From NCBI RefSeq assembly GCF_918797505.1, contig NC_092794.1, positions 78,963,345 through 79,027,344 of the forward strand: a stretch of DNA of 64,000 nucleotides. The letters run 5' to 3'. The stretch is from Bemisia tabaci (lineage: Eukaryota; Arthropoda; Insecta; Hemiptera; Aleyrodidae). Under the pieces are notes generated by a model that saw nothing but the letters and a program-made list of their open reading frames with translations, had not been told where the DNA came from and ran no database searches. Positions within the stretch are counted from its first letter, which is position 1; each line of letters starts with the position of its first letter. Both the position numbers and the translations under genes were made by a program. This document shows positions 20,637 to 32,129 of this stretch, one piece after another.

Positions 20637-22300
20637 ATGCCATTGAAAAATGCTACCTACCCACTAAAGCCAGGCAAAAGAAATAAGAGGAATAAGGATA
20701 TTCGTCGTAACAAAAAAGTAAACGACCTTTTCGAAGAAAAAAAACATTTTCATCTACTCTGCAAACAAACATGGCGACGCGACGTTAAATTTAAAAAAGC
20801 AAGCAAAAAAGCAGAAAAAAAACTGTTCAAAGGGCTTTATCAGCAAAAACGAATTGAGAACGATGATGAAATAAGGAGCTCAAGAAACAGAGGAAGAACA
20901 ATACGTAGTATTATTAATGAGGAGACGAGAGCTGAACTAGAGTCTGAATCAAATCTATAGAGATCCATGGCATAGAGAAAACTGATCCTGGTGAAATTGC
21001 GAATGAGTTCAATACGTACTTTGCCAATTTGGCTACAAACGGCCCCCTTACTGTAAACAGCTCTGAAGCCCTTGGTATACTTAATAGATGTTATCCCTAT
21101 GTTTCATCTTGCTTTGAGTTTAATCAGATCAGTATTGATGAACTCCAAGCAGTTATCAATAAGCTAGAACTCAGTAAATATGACAAAAATGGCGACATAC
21201 CAACTTTCATTTTTAAGGACTACTTTCACTTAATGGGCCAACCTCTGCTTACCTTAATAAATTCCTGTATAAGGGAAGGAACGTTTCCTGTTTTTACGAA
21301 GGTTGGTACTTTAACGCCACATTACAAGAAGAAAGGAGACAAAAAGTTATTGAGCAACTATCGCCCGATTACTGTCCTTCCTACAGTAGCAAAAATTTAT
21401 GAAAAAATTTTATACTTGCGACTCAATAAATATTTTGAATCCAATAACCTTTCAAACGAAAGTCACTTCGGTTTTAGAAAAAACCTGTCAACGGTTCATG
21501 CCATTTCAAAACTGTTAGGAAGCATCTTTCGAGCCTTCGAAGAAAAAGTTCCAGCGTTAAGTCTGCACTTTGACCTTGCTAAGGCTTTTGACTCTATCGA
21601 TCATGAGCTTTTATTAAGGAAATTGAAATTCTACAGTCTAAGCAACCAGGCAATACAGCTCATGACGTCATACCTTCCAGACAGGAAGCAAGTACTAAAA
21701 ATTAATTCAGGCACCAAGGAAGTCTTCTCTACAACTCGTATGGTAAAATCAGGAGTGCCTCAGGGCTCTATATTGGGCCTACTTTTGTTCAATATTTTTA
21801 TAAATGACTTGCCTCAATATGCAGACTTTCGAACAAACCTATTTGCTGACGACACCTCAGTAGTTTTAATTGGAAATGATATGTTGGCAGGTGCTGAAAG
21901 AGCTTTCTATCATGTCAGCCATTGGTTTCATGTGAATGGATTAATGCTAAATGCTGAGAGGTCACAGGCGCTGTATTACACACCATCTGCTCTGACAGAT
22001 CCGCCAGTGCAATAAATTAAATTGAATGATCCCTTTGCCAAGATTTGAGTACCGCAACAAGATTTTTAGGGGTCCACTTAGAACAGCATCTCAATTGGAA
22101 AACCCAAATTGATCGTACGATCAGTAAAATACAAAGTCATAAATGGGACTTAAGGAATCTTGTCAAGATAACATCCAGAGAAGTGGCGCTAATGTTTTAT
22201 CATGGGCATATTGTAGGTATCTCATCTGAGATATGGGATCATTCTCTGGGGCAGAAGCTCTCACTCAGAGAGTTCGTTTATCAAGCAAAATAAAATAATC
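20637..22300 (+). pseudogene. LINE ORF2, reverse transcriptase part
   Basis: The longest open stretch (21029-22015, 328 residues) contains YRPITVLPTVAKIYEKIL, HFGFRKNLSTVHAI, HFDLAKAFDSIDHELLL, GVPQGSILGLLLFNIFINDL and LFADDTSVVL, reverse-transcriptase blocks with the FADD catalytic centre. The following stretch (CSTATRFLGVHLEQHLNW) continues after a stop at 22013 and a frame change. The upstream linker 20637-20960 is Lys-rich. Confidence 0.85.
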
Positions 22301-23122
22301 AGAATCTTGTTTAATCTCCCCCTCAACTACCCCAGTAAAGAAGTCTTCTAACAAAATAAACTATTAACGCTCCCATCCCTGTGCATCTACGAAACTTTAA
22401 AGGAGGCTATATTTAACAAAGTAATTGATCTTAATGAGTTATTCCCCTCACATAGCCACGACACCAGGCATAATTTCATAACTCCAGAAAAGTACAAGTG
22501 CTCTATTTTAAAAACTAATGTAAGAACAGCATCAATTCAGCTACTTAATGCCCTTCCCTCTGAGATGAGAAACATACTTGAGAGGGGTGAAATAAGCGTC
22601 TTCTTTCTCAAACTTAGGGCTTTTGTCTTAGAGAGTGCATCCTACCATGTTGACGACCTCTCAAATCTCTAGCCTTAATCCATTGCTTCTTAATCATTTT
22701 CTTATTTTGCTCTTAGTCATTTTCTTATAATGCTCTGTCATTTTCTTATTTTGTTCTTACATTGCCTAATTTAAATCCTTTGTACGACTTGTACGATCCC
22801 TTAAAGGGAGGATATGTACCAACTGTAAAATAAATAAATAAATAAAATGGGGGAACTTAAATTTGTTTAAGGGGAACCCTTGGAAGTTTCTGCACCCCTG
22901 GCTTGGATGGCTCCAGCTTCCAGATAACTTTTCATCATTCCTACTGATGGATTTTTGTTTCTACTATTGGCTAAAAAAATTTATTGAGAAATGGTTGGCA
23001 CATACTTTTATTGAAAAGTATATCTGAACACATTTTCTTTCGTTCTTTCTGCATTATTTTTCAACGTGTTTTGAATTTCGCACGATTGCATTCTTAGGAT
23101 ACCTATCCCCATCCATCAAATA

Positions 23123-24000
23123 CAGGGTGATCCAAAAGTCCCTTCCACCCCCTCTAACTTTTTACCTAATTGAGGTAAAGATTTGAAACTTGGGGGATAT
23201 TCCTAGGTCAAAGGGAGCTACTTTTTGCCCCCCCTAAACTTTTCAGGAGGGCCCCCCTTGGGGGGCAACGGCCCCCAACTTTTAATTTTCAAATGGGAAG
23301 ACCCCCTTTGTGATAGCTCGTTCGAAAGAGCATAAAAAAAGAAAACTTTTCGCGCAAACCCGAAGTCAATATCTCAAACCGTTTCAAAATGGCGGCCGGT
23401 TAAAGTTCAAAATGGCCGAAAATTCACACCGGTTATTTGTCGATGGATTTACGCGAAAATCGGTATGTGGTTGTGGTAAAAATTTTGACACAATAAAAAC
23501 GAATTTGACGTTAGATTTTCAAAAAAACCGAAATTTCCAAAATGGCCGCCGGTTAAAGTTCAAAATGACCAAAAATTGATTTTTTTAGAAATCTAAGTTC
23601 AAATTTGTTTATCTTATGCCAAAATACTCTCAAATTCCAAGTTTTAGGCAAATCCATCAGGAATAAACCGAGGTGACAATTTTCGGCCATTTTAAACTTT
23701 AACCGGCGGCCATTTTGGAAATTTTGGTTTTTTTGAAAATCTTACGTCAAAATCGTTTTTCTCGTGTCAAAATTTTTTTGAGGACCCTGAAGTGAGCACA
23801 ATTTTCATGAGAAAAATTACAGACCGCGTTAAAAATGACCGCAATTTTATCTGCTTTCAAGTAAGATCAATGTATCCAGTCATAAGAGCGACGGTTTTTG
23901 CGATATTAGCCGAAAAACTAGAGAAAATAACTTATTTTTGACCGTTTTTAAATTCTAGGAGGAGGGCTTGTAACGGGAAAATTTTTCCCCCGTTTTTAAG
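23123..24000. mobile_element. Truncated foldback related to the 3646 element
   Basis: Starts CAGGGTGATCCAAAAGTCCC after TA and shows the same order of features as the 3646 element (GCATAAAAAA, GGGGGCC tracts) at lower similarity. Only the inner part pairs: 23378-23465 against 23645-23750 (GGCGGCCGGTTAAAGTTCAA and inverse). No right terminus is visible. Confidence 0.6.
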
Positions 24001-25260
24001 TTTAACGTTATAGATAATCGGAAAAGAAAACTGAGGAGCGAGCCCGCTTGGCATCGCCGCGCCTGCGCTGGCGAGCCAAGGAAGAAATCAGCTGACGCTC
24101 GGCGTCCGTACGAGTATCGCGACGCGCCAATAGGAAGCGCTGCGGCGATTCTAAGCATTTTGAAATATCTTTCATTATTTTGAAATTTTAAAAAAAAATT
24201 ATATTTTAATTTTAACTGTACAGATCGATAAAAGAAGTCAAGGCAAAGCCAACGATGTAAATTTTGTATGCTTACAAAAATGAACGGAACTCGAGTACAT
24301 GCTTTTTTCTGAAACTTGTAAATTGGTGGGCTCCCTATCAGACCCATAGATCGAAGAAGACATTCCGATCTAGCAGACAGTTACGCTACGAAACGAGTAC
24401 GAGGGTCGAGATGCAGCGCGGTGAGTTTGCATTTCCGTACGTGTTTAGCAGGAATTTGCGGTTGGAGAAATTCGGCGGTAGGCGCACTGAAAATCCTATG
24501 GAAAAAGTTCTCTAACTTTGGACCGCTATGGCTTCGGACAAATACATCGAGGTGCCCGGGCTGAGGTGCATCTCCCTCTTGAGCATGGCCATAGAGGAGA
24601 GGGCCCTCCTACGAGGAAACTACGAATAGAGGTGCCCGGGCTGAGGCGCACCTTTCTGTGGGTTCTGATAAGGCAAGCCCAGACCCTAGCATTTTGAGAC
24701 GATTTAGTTTATTTTATTGAGACGTATATTTACCATGTGTATATTCCCTAGAGTTTCGGGCAGGAAATTTTAGAAAATAAGTGAGAACTACTATATGTGT
24801 GGAAAAATTTAGACAAATCTCATCCTAAATCTATCGTTCAATAAATCCTTGTAAATTTTGGAAGAACGTTTCCGAATTCTTCAAAATTAGAGCAAAGTAG
24901 TGGTACGCGGTCTGAGCAGCATCAAACTGAGCTCTGCTCAATTTTCCTTTTCCTTTGATTCTCTAAATTTTTCTCCCTCAATTTCGAGTTCACTCCCTTC
25001 TATTCTCTTTTTTCTATGGCACCCCAATCCAGGCATCCCACTGCAGTTTATCCAGCACTGTGAAGTAACGACGGCGGATCTTTTATTCTGAGGTTTCCTC
25101 CTGTGAGGCCTTGAACACCTGTCTTTGCGCTTTGTGTCGAGATGGGGGAGATTCGCCCCGATACAGGGCTGGGGGGTTGGAGGGGTTCCCATAATTTGTC
25201 GAGGGGGAAAATTTGGATTCTCGTTTAGGACCCTCTGAAGATGAGAACCCAGGTGAGAAA
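24001..25260. other. Unclassified region, possible LTR-like remnant
   Basis: GC-rich 24040-24140, then two copies of GAGGTGCCCGGGCTGAGG (about 24549 and 24628), then AT-rich sequence with CAATAAATCC at 24838. The layout recalls a solo LTR or a transcript 3' end, but I find no matching termini or target duplication. Confidence 0.25.
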
Positions 25261-25358
25261 AAAAGTTCTGCTCTCTAAACCACATGAAAATCCGGAATGA
25301 CTGGACTATAAAAGTTCTGCTCTCTAAACCTCATGAAAATCCAGGATGACTGGACTAT
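25261..25358. repeat. Tandem duplication, two 49-bp units
   Basis: Units 25261-25309 and 25310-25358 both read AAAAGTTCTGCTCTCTAAAC at the start and ATGACTGGACTAT at the end, with about three differences. Confidence 0.8.
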
Positions 25359-25381
25359 AAATGGACGTTTTTGAATACTTT

Positions 25382-25603
25382 TGAGGTTCGGCCTCCTACA
25401 TGAGGGTGAAAAACCCCAAAACAGATCAAATCCGTCTACACGCAGATGCGCCTGCCCTCGAAGATGTGGGCCAAAAAAGTCGAAATCCAAAAAAATGGAC
25501 ATCAGACATTCTCGCATACATCGATTCAATTGAAGAAATTAGCTCAAGAAATATTAATGAGTATTACAGTTTGCAACTTGAGGCCTTCAAACTGCCAGGA
25601 TAA
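25382..25603 (+). other. Unrecognised open frame, possible exon or TE remnant
   Basis: A 67-residue frame from ATG 25400 ends at TAA 25601-25603 and contains ILAYIDSIEEISSRNINEYY, then SLQLEAFKLPG, with protein-like composition. I recognise no family. No start context or splice signals settle its status. Confidence 0.25.
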
Positions 25604-26196
25604 CTTCAGCAGATTGAAGTGAATAGAAATCTAGAGTATGCTGTTATTAGTAGAGAATCGATTACAGTTGCAGTAGGTAATACTTGAAACAGGTGGTCAT
25701 GCAGTTCCCCACCAGGATTTTGAACAGAGTGTGGTCCAAAGTTTCTTGATGTGAATCAAATAGACCTCTGTAGAAGCTGTCTTCTTGTGGGTTCTGGAAG
25801 GCCCAAATTTTTTTTAAAAAATTGGCAAAGGGATCACTTGCTGCAGGGAATAAAATACTGAAAAATAATCATTATCACTTATTATATGAATATCGGGAAA
25901 TGTACAGTAATGGATTCTGTGATTTTAAGTTTGATTTCTTCTTTCTTTCTTCCGACCGCACATATACCTGTACTTCTTCAGATATTTATACCTTGTGATC
26001 CAGACCACCCATCACAGGATTTTTCTTGGTTATTCAATGTAGGATAAATACCTGGAATTGCAGGAATGAACATTGACCCCAAAGCCCTCTTGGCGTCTTT
26101 CGAAGGTTTAAGGGAGGCTCCTGAGTATTTAAGATGAGTTTTCCGTCAAAACTTTAGATTTAAACTATTGAGACCAGAAAGACCGGACAGTTTTAA

Positions 26197-26685
26197 CCCA
26201 TTGACTTATGATTTAATTTGACCCTGCCGGGCCAGGAATTACGATTTAATTTGGCGAAAATCAGCAACTTTGAACACTTCAAAATAATCCAGAGATTATT
26301 TCTCAAAGGGTGAAAATTGACAAAATAAGCATTCACAATACAACGTTTGAGAAAAATGGTGAAAACTTTGAACACAATGATTTTTTTATGTGGTTTATAG
26401 TTGTCAAAATCGCAAAAATCGCAAGATCAGCGAAAATCAGAAAATTTTGAGGTTATTTTACGTGCAAACGCACAGTAATATGAAAATACCGCAACAAAAC
26501 AAGAAATTACCGTACACAATAAGTCATAGGGTGGCCACACTACTCATATAAACATTGATGAGAACGCAATCTACCGGAGAATTGCCGAAATAACGTGATC
26601 AATCAGCGGACGGCTCTGGGCCGTCATTGCAGAGCTGGCCCAGCGCTGCGATGACGGCTGGGAGCCGTCATTGTAAGTCAATGGG
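26197..26685. mobile_element. piggyBac-type MITE
   Basis: CCCATTGACTTA and TAAGTCAATGGG at the ends, flanked on both sides by TTAA (26193-26196, 26686-26689), the strict piggyBac target. Near the right end, GACGGCTCTGGGCCGTC and GATGACGGCTGGGAGCCGTCAT form hairpins. No transposase. Confidence 0.85.
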
Positions 26686-26689
26686 TTAA

Positions 26690-27190
26690 CCTAAACCAAC
26701 ACCATTGAGTCCAAACTCAGCCCATTTTGTCCAAAATAATGACCCCATAAAAGTGGTAGATAGAGTCTCCCACCCCTTCCCCTTCATAAAACACCTGACT
26801 GCTAAATTACGCCTCCATTTCCGTTTGATATATCAGAGCCTCTCTACATTAAATTCTGGGTCAATTACCTATTGATACAACTAAATTATAATTCTGATTG
26901 CGGCCAGCCTATCCTACATCTATTTGTGAGTGAAGGTTGGTGACAACTCCGTTTCGAATATCCTTAGAATAATAAATACAACTGTCCCAATCTGGGTGCT
27001 CCATACAGACAGAAGAGAAAGGCCCAGAATGAAGTTTGAGAAGCAGGACCTTCCACTAATAATGAGGAAAATTATACTGATTAGATCCTCCAATTTTTGA
27101 AAAATTTGCAATAATTCAAAAAATCTACGATTGATCTTCTGTAAAAATTAAGAGTCAAAGAATTTTATCTTGGACTTAATATAGACTTAC
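26690..27190. other. Intergenic sequence, nothing recognised
   Basis: No inverted repeat or coding frame that I can support. Confidence 0.4.
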
Positions 27191-27277
27191 TTATAAGTAT
27201 CTTGTTCAGAGACATAGCCCACGTCTCCTTTTTTCCATGTTTGCTTGGTTACATTCTCAATGAATAACGAACAAATT
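27191..27277 (-). CDS. Putative exon of an unrecognised gene
   Basis: On the minus strand, a pyrimidine-rich stretch (TTTCTCTTTCAATTTCTTTCTGTAG) ends in an acceptor at 27277, and the donor GTAAGT follows 27191. Between them one frame is open and reads ICSLFIENVTKQTWKKGD, then VGYVSEQDTY, with protein-like composition. Another donor (GTAAGT) on the same strand ends an open stretch DLPQSVEISVIFPDTS at 27913-27960, but its phase does not join this exon directly, so an intermediate exon would be needed. No family recognised. Confidence 0.35.
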
Positions 27278-28043
27278 CTACAGAAAGAAATTGAAAGAGA
27301 AAGGTAGTATTTGGCACAAGACAGCAGTGAAAAAGCTCTGCAGCAGTGTAGTGTGGACTTGCGGCTAATTTTTGGATATGGCGCCTACTTCAGTGCACAT
27401 GTTATTCACCGATAACATTTGTAATTTACAAGTAGGGCGAATTCGGCTATTATAGCAGAATCATTCAATTCATTAAGGGAGATTGGAGGAATGTAGCAAA
27501 ACGGTTGAACTCAAAAATTAGGATATTAACTGCCCTCTCCAGTAACTAGGCAGTTATTGCACTTCATGGTTTTCATGAACCTATAGGTGCATAAGATACC
27601 TCAACTTGTACCAAAATTAGAAGCCATCATTGAGTAAATAAGTATGAATCATAAGGTAAGGTCAAGTGGATAGCTATATGTTAGGACTGCTGATTTATTG
27701 CTAACGGTACGTAATGAATAGAACGACAATGTTTCATCTATAAATAAAGCATATCATGCAAGCAGAACCAAAGTGTCCTCAGGGCTAACTCATTTCCTCA
27801 CATCAACTCTTGGGAATGGATTGAGTAGGTACGTTCACGAGATTGACATCTACGTGATGGATTGAATGGATGGCTTACAATTCAGTGATCAATGACTGAA
27901 TTTATTACTTACTTGAAGTATCTGGGAAAATCACTGAAATTTCAACTGATTGTGGAAGATCAACTACATATTATTATCACTAGGAAAACATTTTGATTTA
28001 CAAGCTCCCTTGCGCAAGGCGGAGACACTCGCACCACAGCATA

Positions 28044-28318
28044 TGTAGGCTTCACCAACAGAAGCTTCACTCCCGTTTACTCCAATGTATCGCGTTTTAT
28101 ACTTTCCAGCGGCACTGCAACGTTGCCATGTGAATGCGTTCGGGTAGAAATGGGAGTATGAAGGAGCGCGTTTTGCCAAACAAACCGACAGCGTTGAAGG
28201 TCGTCCGAGCTCCGGACTAAAGGCAAAATGTAAACAATGCTTTCTAGGTGTGTTCTTCTTCTTCAACCGAGATTCGCTGGGAGTGAGCTTTCTGTTGGTG
28301 AAGCCTATATATTCTGTG
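28044..28318. repeat. Inverted repeat, arms of about 50 bp
   Basis: TAGGCTTCACCAACAGAAGC (about 28050) pairs with GCTTTCTGTTGGTGAAGCC (about 28290), with outer bases continuing loosely. The 134-residue minus-strand frame over 27964-28368 spans this element and is probably fortuitous. Confidence 0.5.
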
Positions 28319-28399
28319 CTCGAACATCGTACCTTCGTGACGTCACATGGCATCAGAAGCGCCAACAAAAATGGCTGCTATCAAGTTGTGTCAAGTACC

Positions 28400-29089
28400 G
28401 CAAAGATGCGTTGTTAAAGTCCACAACTGCCCAACGAAAATTACCCGTTGAGTGTTGAGCTCAACGAAAGCGTTGGTAAATTCCGGTGGATTTACCCGTT
28501 TTCCAAGATGGCTGCTCAGCAAACTGCCCACCAGCTCAGCGAGGTTTCTGGCTGCTGCGGACCGCTGCCGAGTTTGCTGGATTGTTATTCCGCCATTTTT
28601 TTCTCACTTTAACCTCACACTTTGCCGGTCGCCAGTCAGTCTAGGGAGAATTGCTTGTTTTGTTTGTTCTTTCCTCTTCCTCCGCGACTTCCGTTGTGCT
28701 CTGCTCTTTTTCTTTTTACGAAGATGTGGGTCCTCATTCGATTGAATATCATTACTTTAAAAGTGGAACTGCCAGAGCAGTTTCCATGAGCATATTATCC
28801 TCTTCTTCGTCAATCATGTCAAACACTAAAATAATGCTTCACAGAAGATGAGAAGATTCTTTCGAACGAAAAAAGCTTTGACTTTATCACCGGGCACATA
28901 TATCAAAAATTTCATTATCAATTTCACAACATCAACATAACCTCCAAATCATCTCAATCCAACGGGAATTTAACAACGGCACCAAGATTTTCTTCCGTCC
29001 GTTGAGCTGACGTCGTCGTTGAGATGACGTCAATCCTGCGGAGAGTCGGCCATTTTCGTTGGGCAGCAAAAGTAATTTAACAACGCACC
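28400..29089. mobile_element. MITE with 9-bp target duplication (Mutator-like?)
   Basis: The flanks carry an identical 9-bp TCAAGTACC (28391-28399, 29090-29098). Inward, GATGCGTTGTTAAAG...GCCCAACGAAAAT on the left matches the reverse complement of ATTTTCGTTGGGC...TTTAACAACGCACC on the right. Nine-bp duplications with long TIRs are usual for Mutator-type elements; the assignment is tentative. Two TGACGT motifs lie near 29010-29035. Confidence 0.6.
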
Positions 29090-29588
29090 TCAAGTACCCA
29101 ACCGATTTGTATAGTCGTAAGGCCTTGCCCACACGAGCGCAGTTCGCGGAACTTATTCCTCGAACTTGCTCAATTCCCGGAACTTATTCCTTGAAACGAG
29201 GCATGCTGTCCACCCACACGGGTTCGTCCTAGAGTACCTGTATAGCGAGAGTATGGACAGATGTGAAACTCCGAAAATCCATCAGGCCTTCACCGATGCT
29301 TCTGCGAATAAAGTTAGGGCCCAGAAATGCAGCCAACCTATGAATTTCAATTATCCAGAACGATTCACAATACTATTGTTCCGAACCGTCGTTTATTAAG
29401 CACGTGTTTGACTCAGTTTTTGCATAAATTTACTCAATTTCGCGGAAGAACGCTCGTTTCTGTACATTCTTTGCCATCATGGTTAGAATTGGAATCTGCA
29501 GACTGGCAGTGAAATTTTGTGCGTTAGAAGTTGGTTAGAAGGGTGGCTGCACTTTTGGGCCCTAAGCCCTCCATGAAGCGATCTGTCC

Positions 29589-29973
29589 TAGAGTACCTGT
29601 ATAGGGAGAGTAGCGACAGATCGGTTCATGGAGGGCTTAGGGCCCAAAAGTGCAGCCACCCTTCTGAGCAACTTCTAACACACAAAATTTCACTGCCAGC
29701 CTACAGATTTCAATTCTAACCAAGATGGCTAAAAATGTACATAAAAGAGCGTTCTTTCGCAAAAATAAGTAAATTTATGCAAAAAGTAAACCAAATACAT
29801 GCTTTCTAAACGACGGTTCGTAACAATTGTATTTGTAAATCGCTCTGGACATTCGAAATTCATAGGTTGGCTGCCCTTTTGGGCCCTAACTTTATTCGCG
29901 GAGGCATCGGTGAAGGCCTGATGGACTTTCGGAGTTTCAGATCTGTCGCTACTCTCCCTATACAGGTACTCTA
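29589..29973. mobile_element. TAGAGT-family element E2 (385 bp)
   Basis: TAGAGTACCTGTATAGGG to CCCTATACAGGTACTCTA, with duplication ATCTGTCC (29581-29588, 29974-29981). Inserted in the right TIR of E1. Confidence 0.9.
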
Positions 29974-30009
29974 ATCTGTCCTAGAGTCCCTTTATACCCA
30001 GAGTTAAGA

Positions 30010-30456
30010 TAGAGTCCCTTTATACCCAGAGTTACGACAACTCGATTAACAGCTGACTGGCAGCCGTCCTTGGCTCGCCATGGAAGCCGAAACGAGTGCA
30101 CCCGAACGAACGATATTGAGGGATAAGGATCAGGAATCCTGCGATGTCTGTCACACAAAAACAACAACATCAACAAAGTGATCAATTAAAAAGAAAATGA
30201 GATTGGTTTGTGAATAATTTCTTAATCTATTTTCATTTTGGACCTATGGAAATAACAATTTACTCTTGATAAACCACAATTAGGTAATATTTTCATTATT
30301 CTCGTTCACATTCGAGGTACCGCCATCTTGGTGCACTCGTTTCGGCCTCCATGAGCGAGAACCAATCAGAATTGGATTTTTTTTTAGGCCACTTTCAGCC
30401 CAATCCTGGCCCAACCAAAAGTGAGTTGTCGTAACTCTGGGTATAAAGGGACTCTA
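30010..30456. mobile_element. TAGAGT-family element E4 (447 bp)
   Basis: TAGAGTCCCTTTATACCC to GGGTATAAAGGGACTCTA, with duplication AGTTAAGA (30002-30009, 30457-30464). Inserted in the left TIR of E3, a member of the same subfamily. Confidence 0.9.
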
Positions 30457-30589
30457 AGTTAAGACAACTCGATTATCAGCTGACTCGCAGCTGGCCTTAG
30501 CTGGCCATGGAGGCCGAAACGAGTGCACCCAAACGAACGATATTGAGGGATAAGGATCAGGAATCTTGCGATGTCTGTCACACAAAAAC

Positions 30590-30901
30590 TAGAGTCCCTT
30601 TATACTGAGAGTCAAGACAACACCCTTCATGGAGTCACAAACGGGAATAAAGATTACAGAAATTGAACGTTTTTCGTAATCTTTGATCGGCTCATTCTTA
30701 AATTCCTTTCTCCGTTCCTTCTTTCATTCCGTTTGTTCCTTGTCGAACCCGAAATTCCGCGGTCCGTTCCAGATTATAATCTTTGCAATTGGTGAAAATG
30801 TAATCTTTATTCCCGTTTGTGACACTGAGAAGGCCTAAAATCCGGTTAACCAATCAGAAATGGATTCGCATTGTCTTGACTCTCAGCATAAAGGGACTCT
30901 A
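30590..30901. mobile_element. TAGAGT-family element E5 (312 bp)
   Basis: TAGAGTCCCTTTATACTG to CAGCATAAAGGGACTCTA, with duplication ACAAAAAC (30582-30589, 30902-30909). Different interior (CACAAACGGGAATAAAGATT and inverse). The one insertion in the stack that lies in a body rather than a TIR. Confidence 0.9.
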
Positions 30902-31203
30902 ACAAAAACAACAAAATCAACAAATTGATCAATTAAAAAGAAAATGAGATTGGTTTGTGAATAATTTCTTAATCTATTTTCATTATGCACCGATGGAAAT
31001 AACAATTTACTCTTGATAAACCACAATTAGGTAATATTGTCATTATTCTTGTCCACATTCGAGGTACCGCCATCTTGGTGCACTCGTTTCGGCCTCCGTG
31101 AGCGAGAACCAATCAGAATTGGATTTTTTTTAGGCCACTTTCAGCCCAACCAAAAGTGAGTTGTCTTAACTCTGGGTATGAAGGGACTCTAATGTGTCCA
31201 TAC

Positions 31204-31529
31204 CATAGAGTACATAGAGTCGTAATGTAATTGGGAGAGCTGGCGCCACTTTTAAGCATTTTCCATGTCCCGAATTTCGAGACTCCTGTGTGACGCCGGG
31301 TCACTTTTTCGATACATGATCGATTGTTTGCAATACACGGGTACCCGGCCATCCGATGACAACAACAACAACAACGGAGATAGGAATTACCACGTATTCC
31401 ACACCGCCATTTTGGATCGAAAATGTATCGAAAAAGCGACCCGAACTCGGCGTACACCGGGCTCGGAATTCGTCGAGCAGAACATGGCGCCATCTCTCCC
31501 TTTTACATTACGACTCTATGTACTCAATG
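31204..31529. mobile_element. CATAGAG-family MITE E6 (326 bp)
   Basis: CATAGAGTACATAGAGTCG to CGACTCTATGTACTCAATG, with duplication GTCCATAC (31196-31203, 31530-31537). Same family as 8743-9060. Inserted in the E1 right TIR next to E3. Confidence 0.9.
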
Positions 31530-31549
31530 GTCCATACTCTCGCTATACA

Positions 31550-31934
31550 TAGAGTACCTGTATAGGGAGAGTAGCGACAGATCGGTTCATGGAGGGCTTA
31601 GGGCCCAAAAGTGCAGCCACCCTTCTGAGCAACTTCTAACACACAAAATTTCACTGCCAGCCTACAGATTTCAATTCTAACCAAGATGGCTAAGAATGTA
31701 TATAAATGAGCGTTCTTTCGCAAAAATAAGTAAATTTATGCAAAAAGTAAACCAAATACATGCTTTCTAAACGACGGTTCGTAACAATTGTATTTGTAAA
31801 TCGCTCTGGACATTCGAAATTCATAGGTTGGCTGCCCTTTTGGGCCCTAACTTTATTCGCGGAGGCATCGGTGAAGGCCTGATGGACTTTCGGAGTTTCA
31901 GATCTGTCGCTACTCTCCCTATACAGGTACTCTA
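31550..31934. mobile_element. TAGAGT-family element E7 (385 bp)
   Basis: Near-identical to E2, with duplication GCTATACA (31542-31549, 31935-31942). Inserted in the outer part of the E1 right TIR. Confidence 0.9.
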
Positions 31935-32129
31935 GCTATACAGGTACTCTAGTTCGTCCGAACTGGAACCGGAACTTCAATAAAACTGTACAATTATTGC
32001 AAAATAATAGATTATTATGACCGCCAAAGTAACAAAAATAAATGTCAAGATCATATGTAAAGGACGTGAAAAACAAAAACAAGCAAATTCACATCAAAAG
32101 AAACATAATATTTAGAAGCTCGGAGCACG

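Larger units (their letters stand above)
18488..22848 (+). mobile_element. Decayed non-LTR retrotransposon (CR1/Jockey-like)
   Basis: In order: coiled-coil ORF1 start (18488-19108), SGNH-esterase-like ORF1 end (about 19130-19700), APE-type endonuclease (about 19770-20520), reverse transcriptase (about 20960-22300), 3' region and an (AAAT)n tail (22830-22848). Coding parts are broken by several stops and frameshifts. The order and the SGNH-like ORF1 fit the CR1/Jockey-type groups; I cannot place the clade. The 5' limit is uncertain. Confidence 0.85.
18336..22900. mobile_element. hAT-type element with a LINE inserted inside
   Basis: Ends CAGGGGTGCAGAAACTTCC and GGAAGTTTCTGCACCCCTG, with a perfect 8-bp duplication GCTTGGAT (18328-18335, 22901-22908). 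The host part is only about 150 bp at the left, with several GTGGGGGAACCCATGTGAGG-like repeats, and about 50 bp at the right. The rest is the LINE at about 18488-22848. Confidence 0.85.
29982..31191. mobile_element. TAGAGT-family element E3
   Basis: TAGAGTCCCTTTATACCC to GGGTATGAAGGGACTCTA; flanks ATCTGTCC and ATGTGTCC (one mismatch). Inserted at the same E1 site as E2. Itself interrupted by E4 (in its left TIR) and E5. Interior shared with E4 (GAGTGCACC, ATTGAGGGATAAGGATCAGG). Confidence 0.85.
29230..31951. mobile_element. TAGAGT-family element E1, host of a nested stack
   Basis: Starts TAGAGTACCTGTATAG and ends GGTACTCTA with an 8-bp duplication GTTCGTCC (29222-29229, 31952-31959). Its body (29230-29588) is an inverted-orientation relative of E2, E7 and E8 (shared GCCCAAAAGTGCAGCC, TTCACTGCCAG, TTCGCGGA-like blocks). 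Its right terminal repeat is split into short pieces by E2, E3, E6 and E7, each flanked by its own 8-bp duplication. Confidence 0.85.

Noticed and set aside
24541..24900. Solo LTR
   Set aside because: CAATAAATCC and the layout are suggestive, but no TG...CA ends or target duplication could be found.
27964..28368. 134-residue minus-strand frame
   Set aside because: Spans an inverted-repeat element, no motif recognised, and its Cys/Ser-rich composition looks random.
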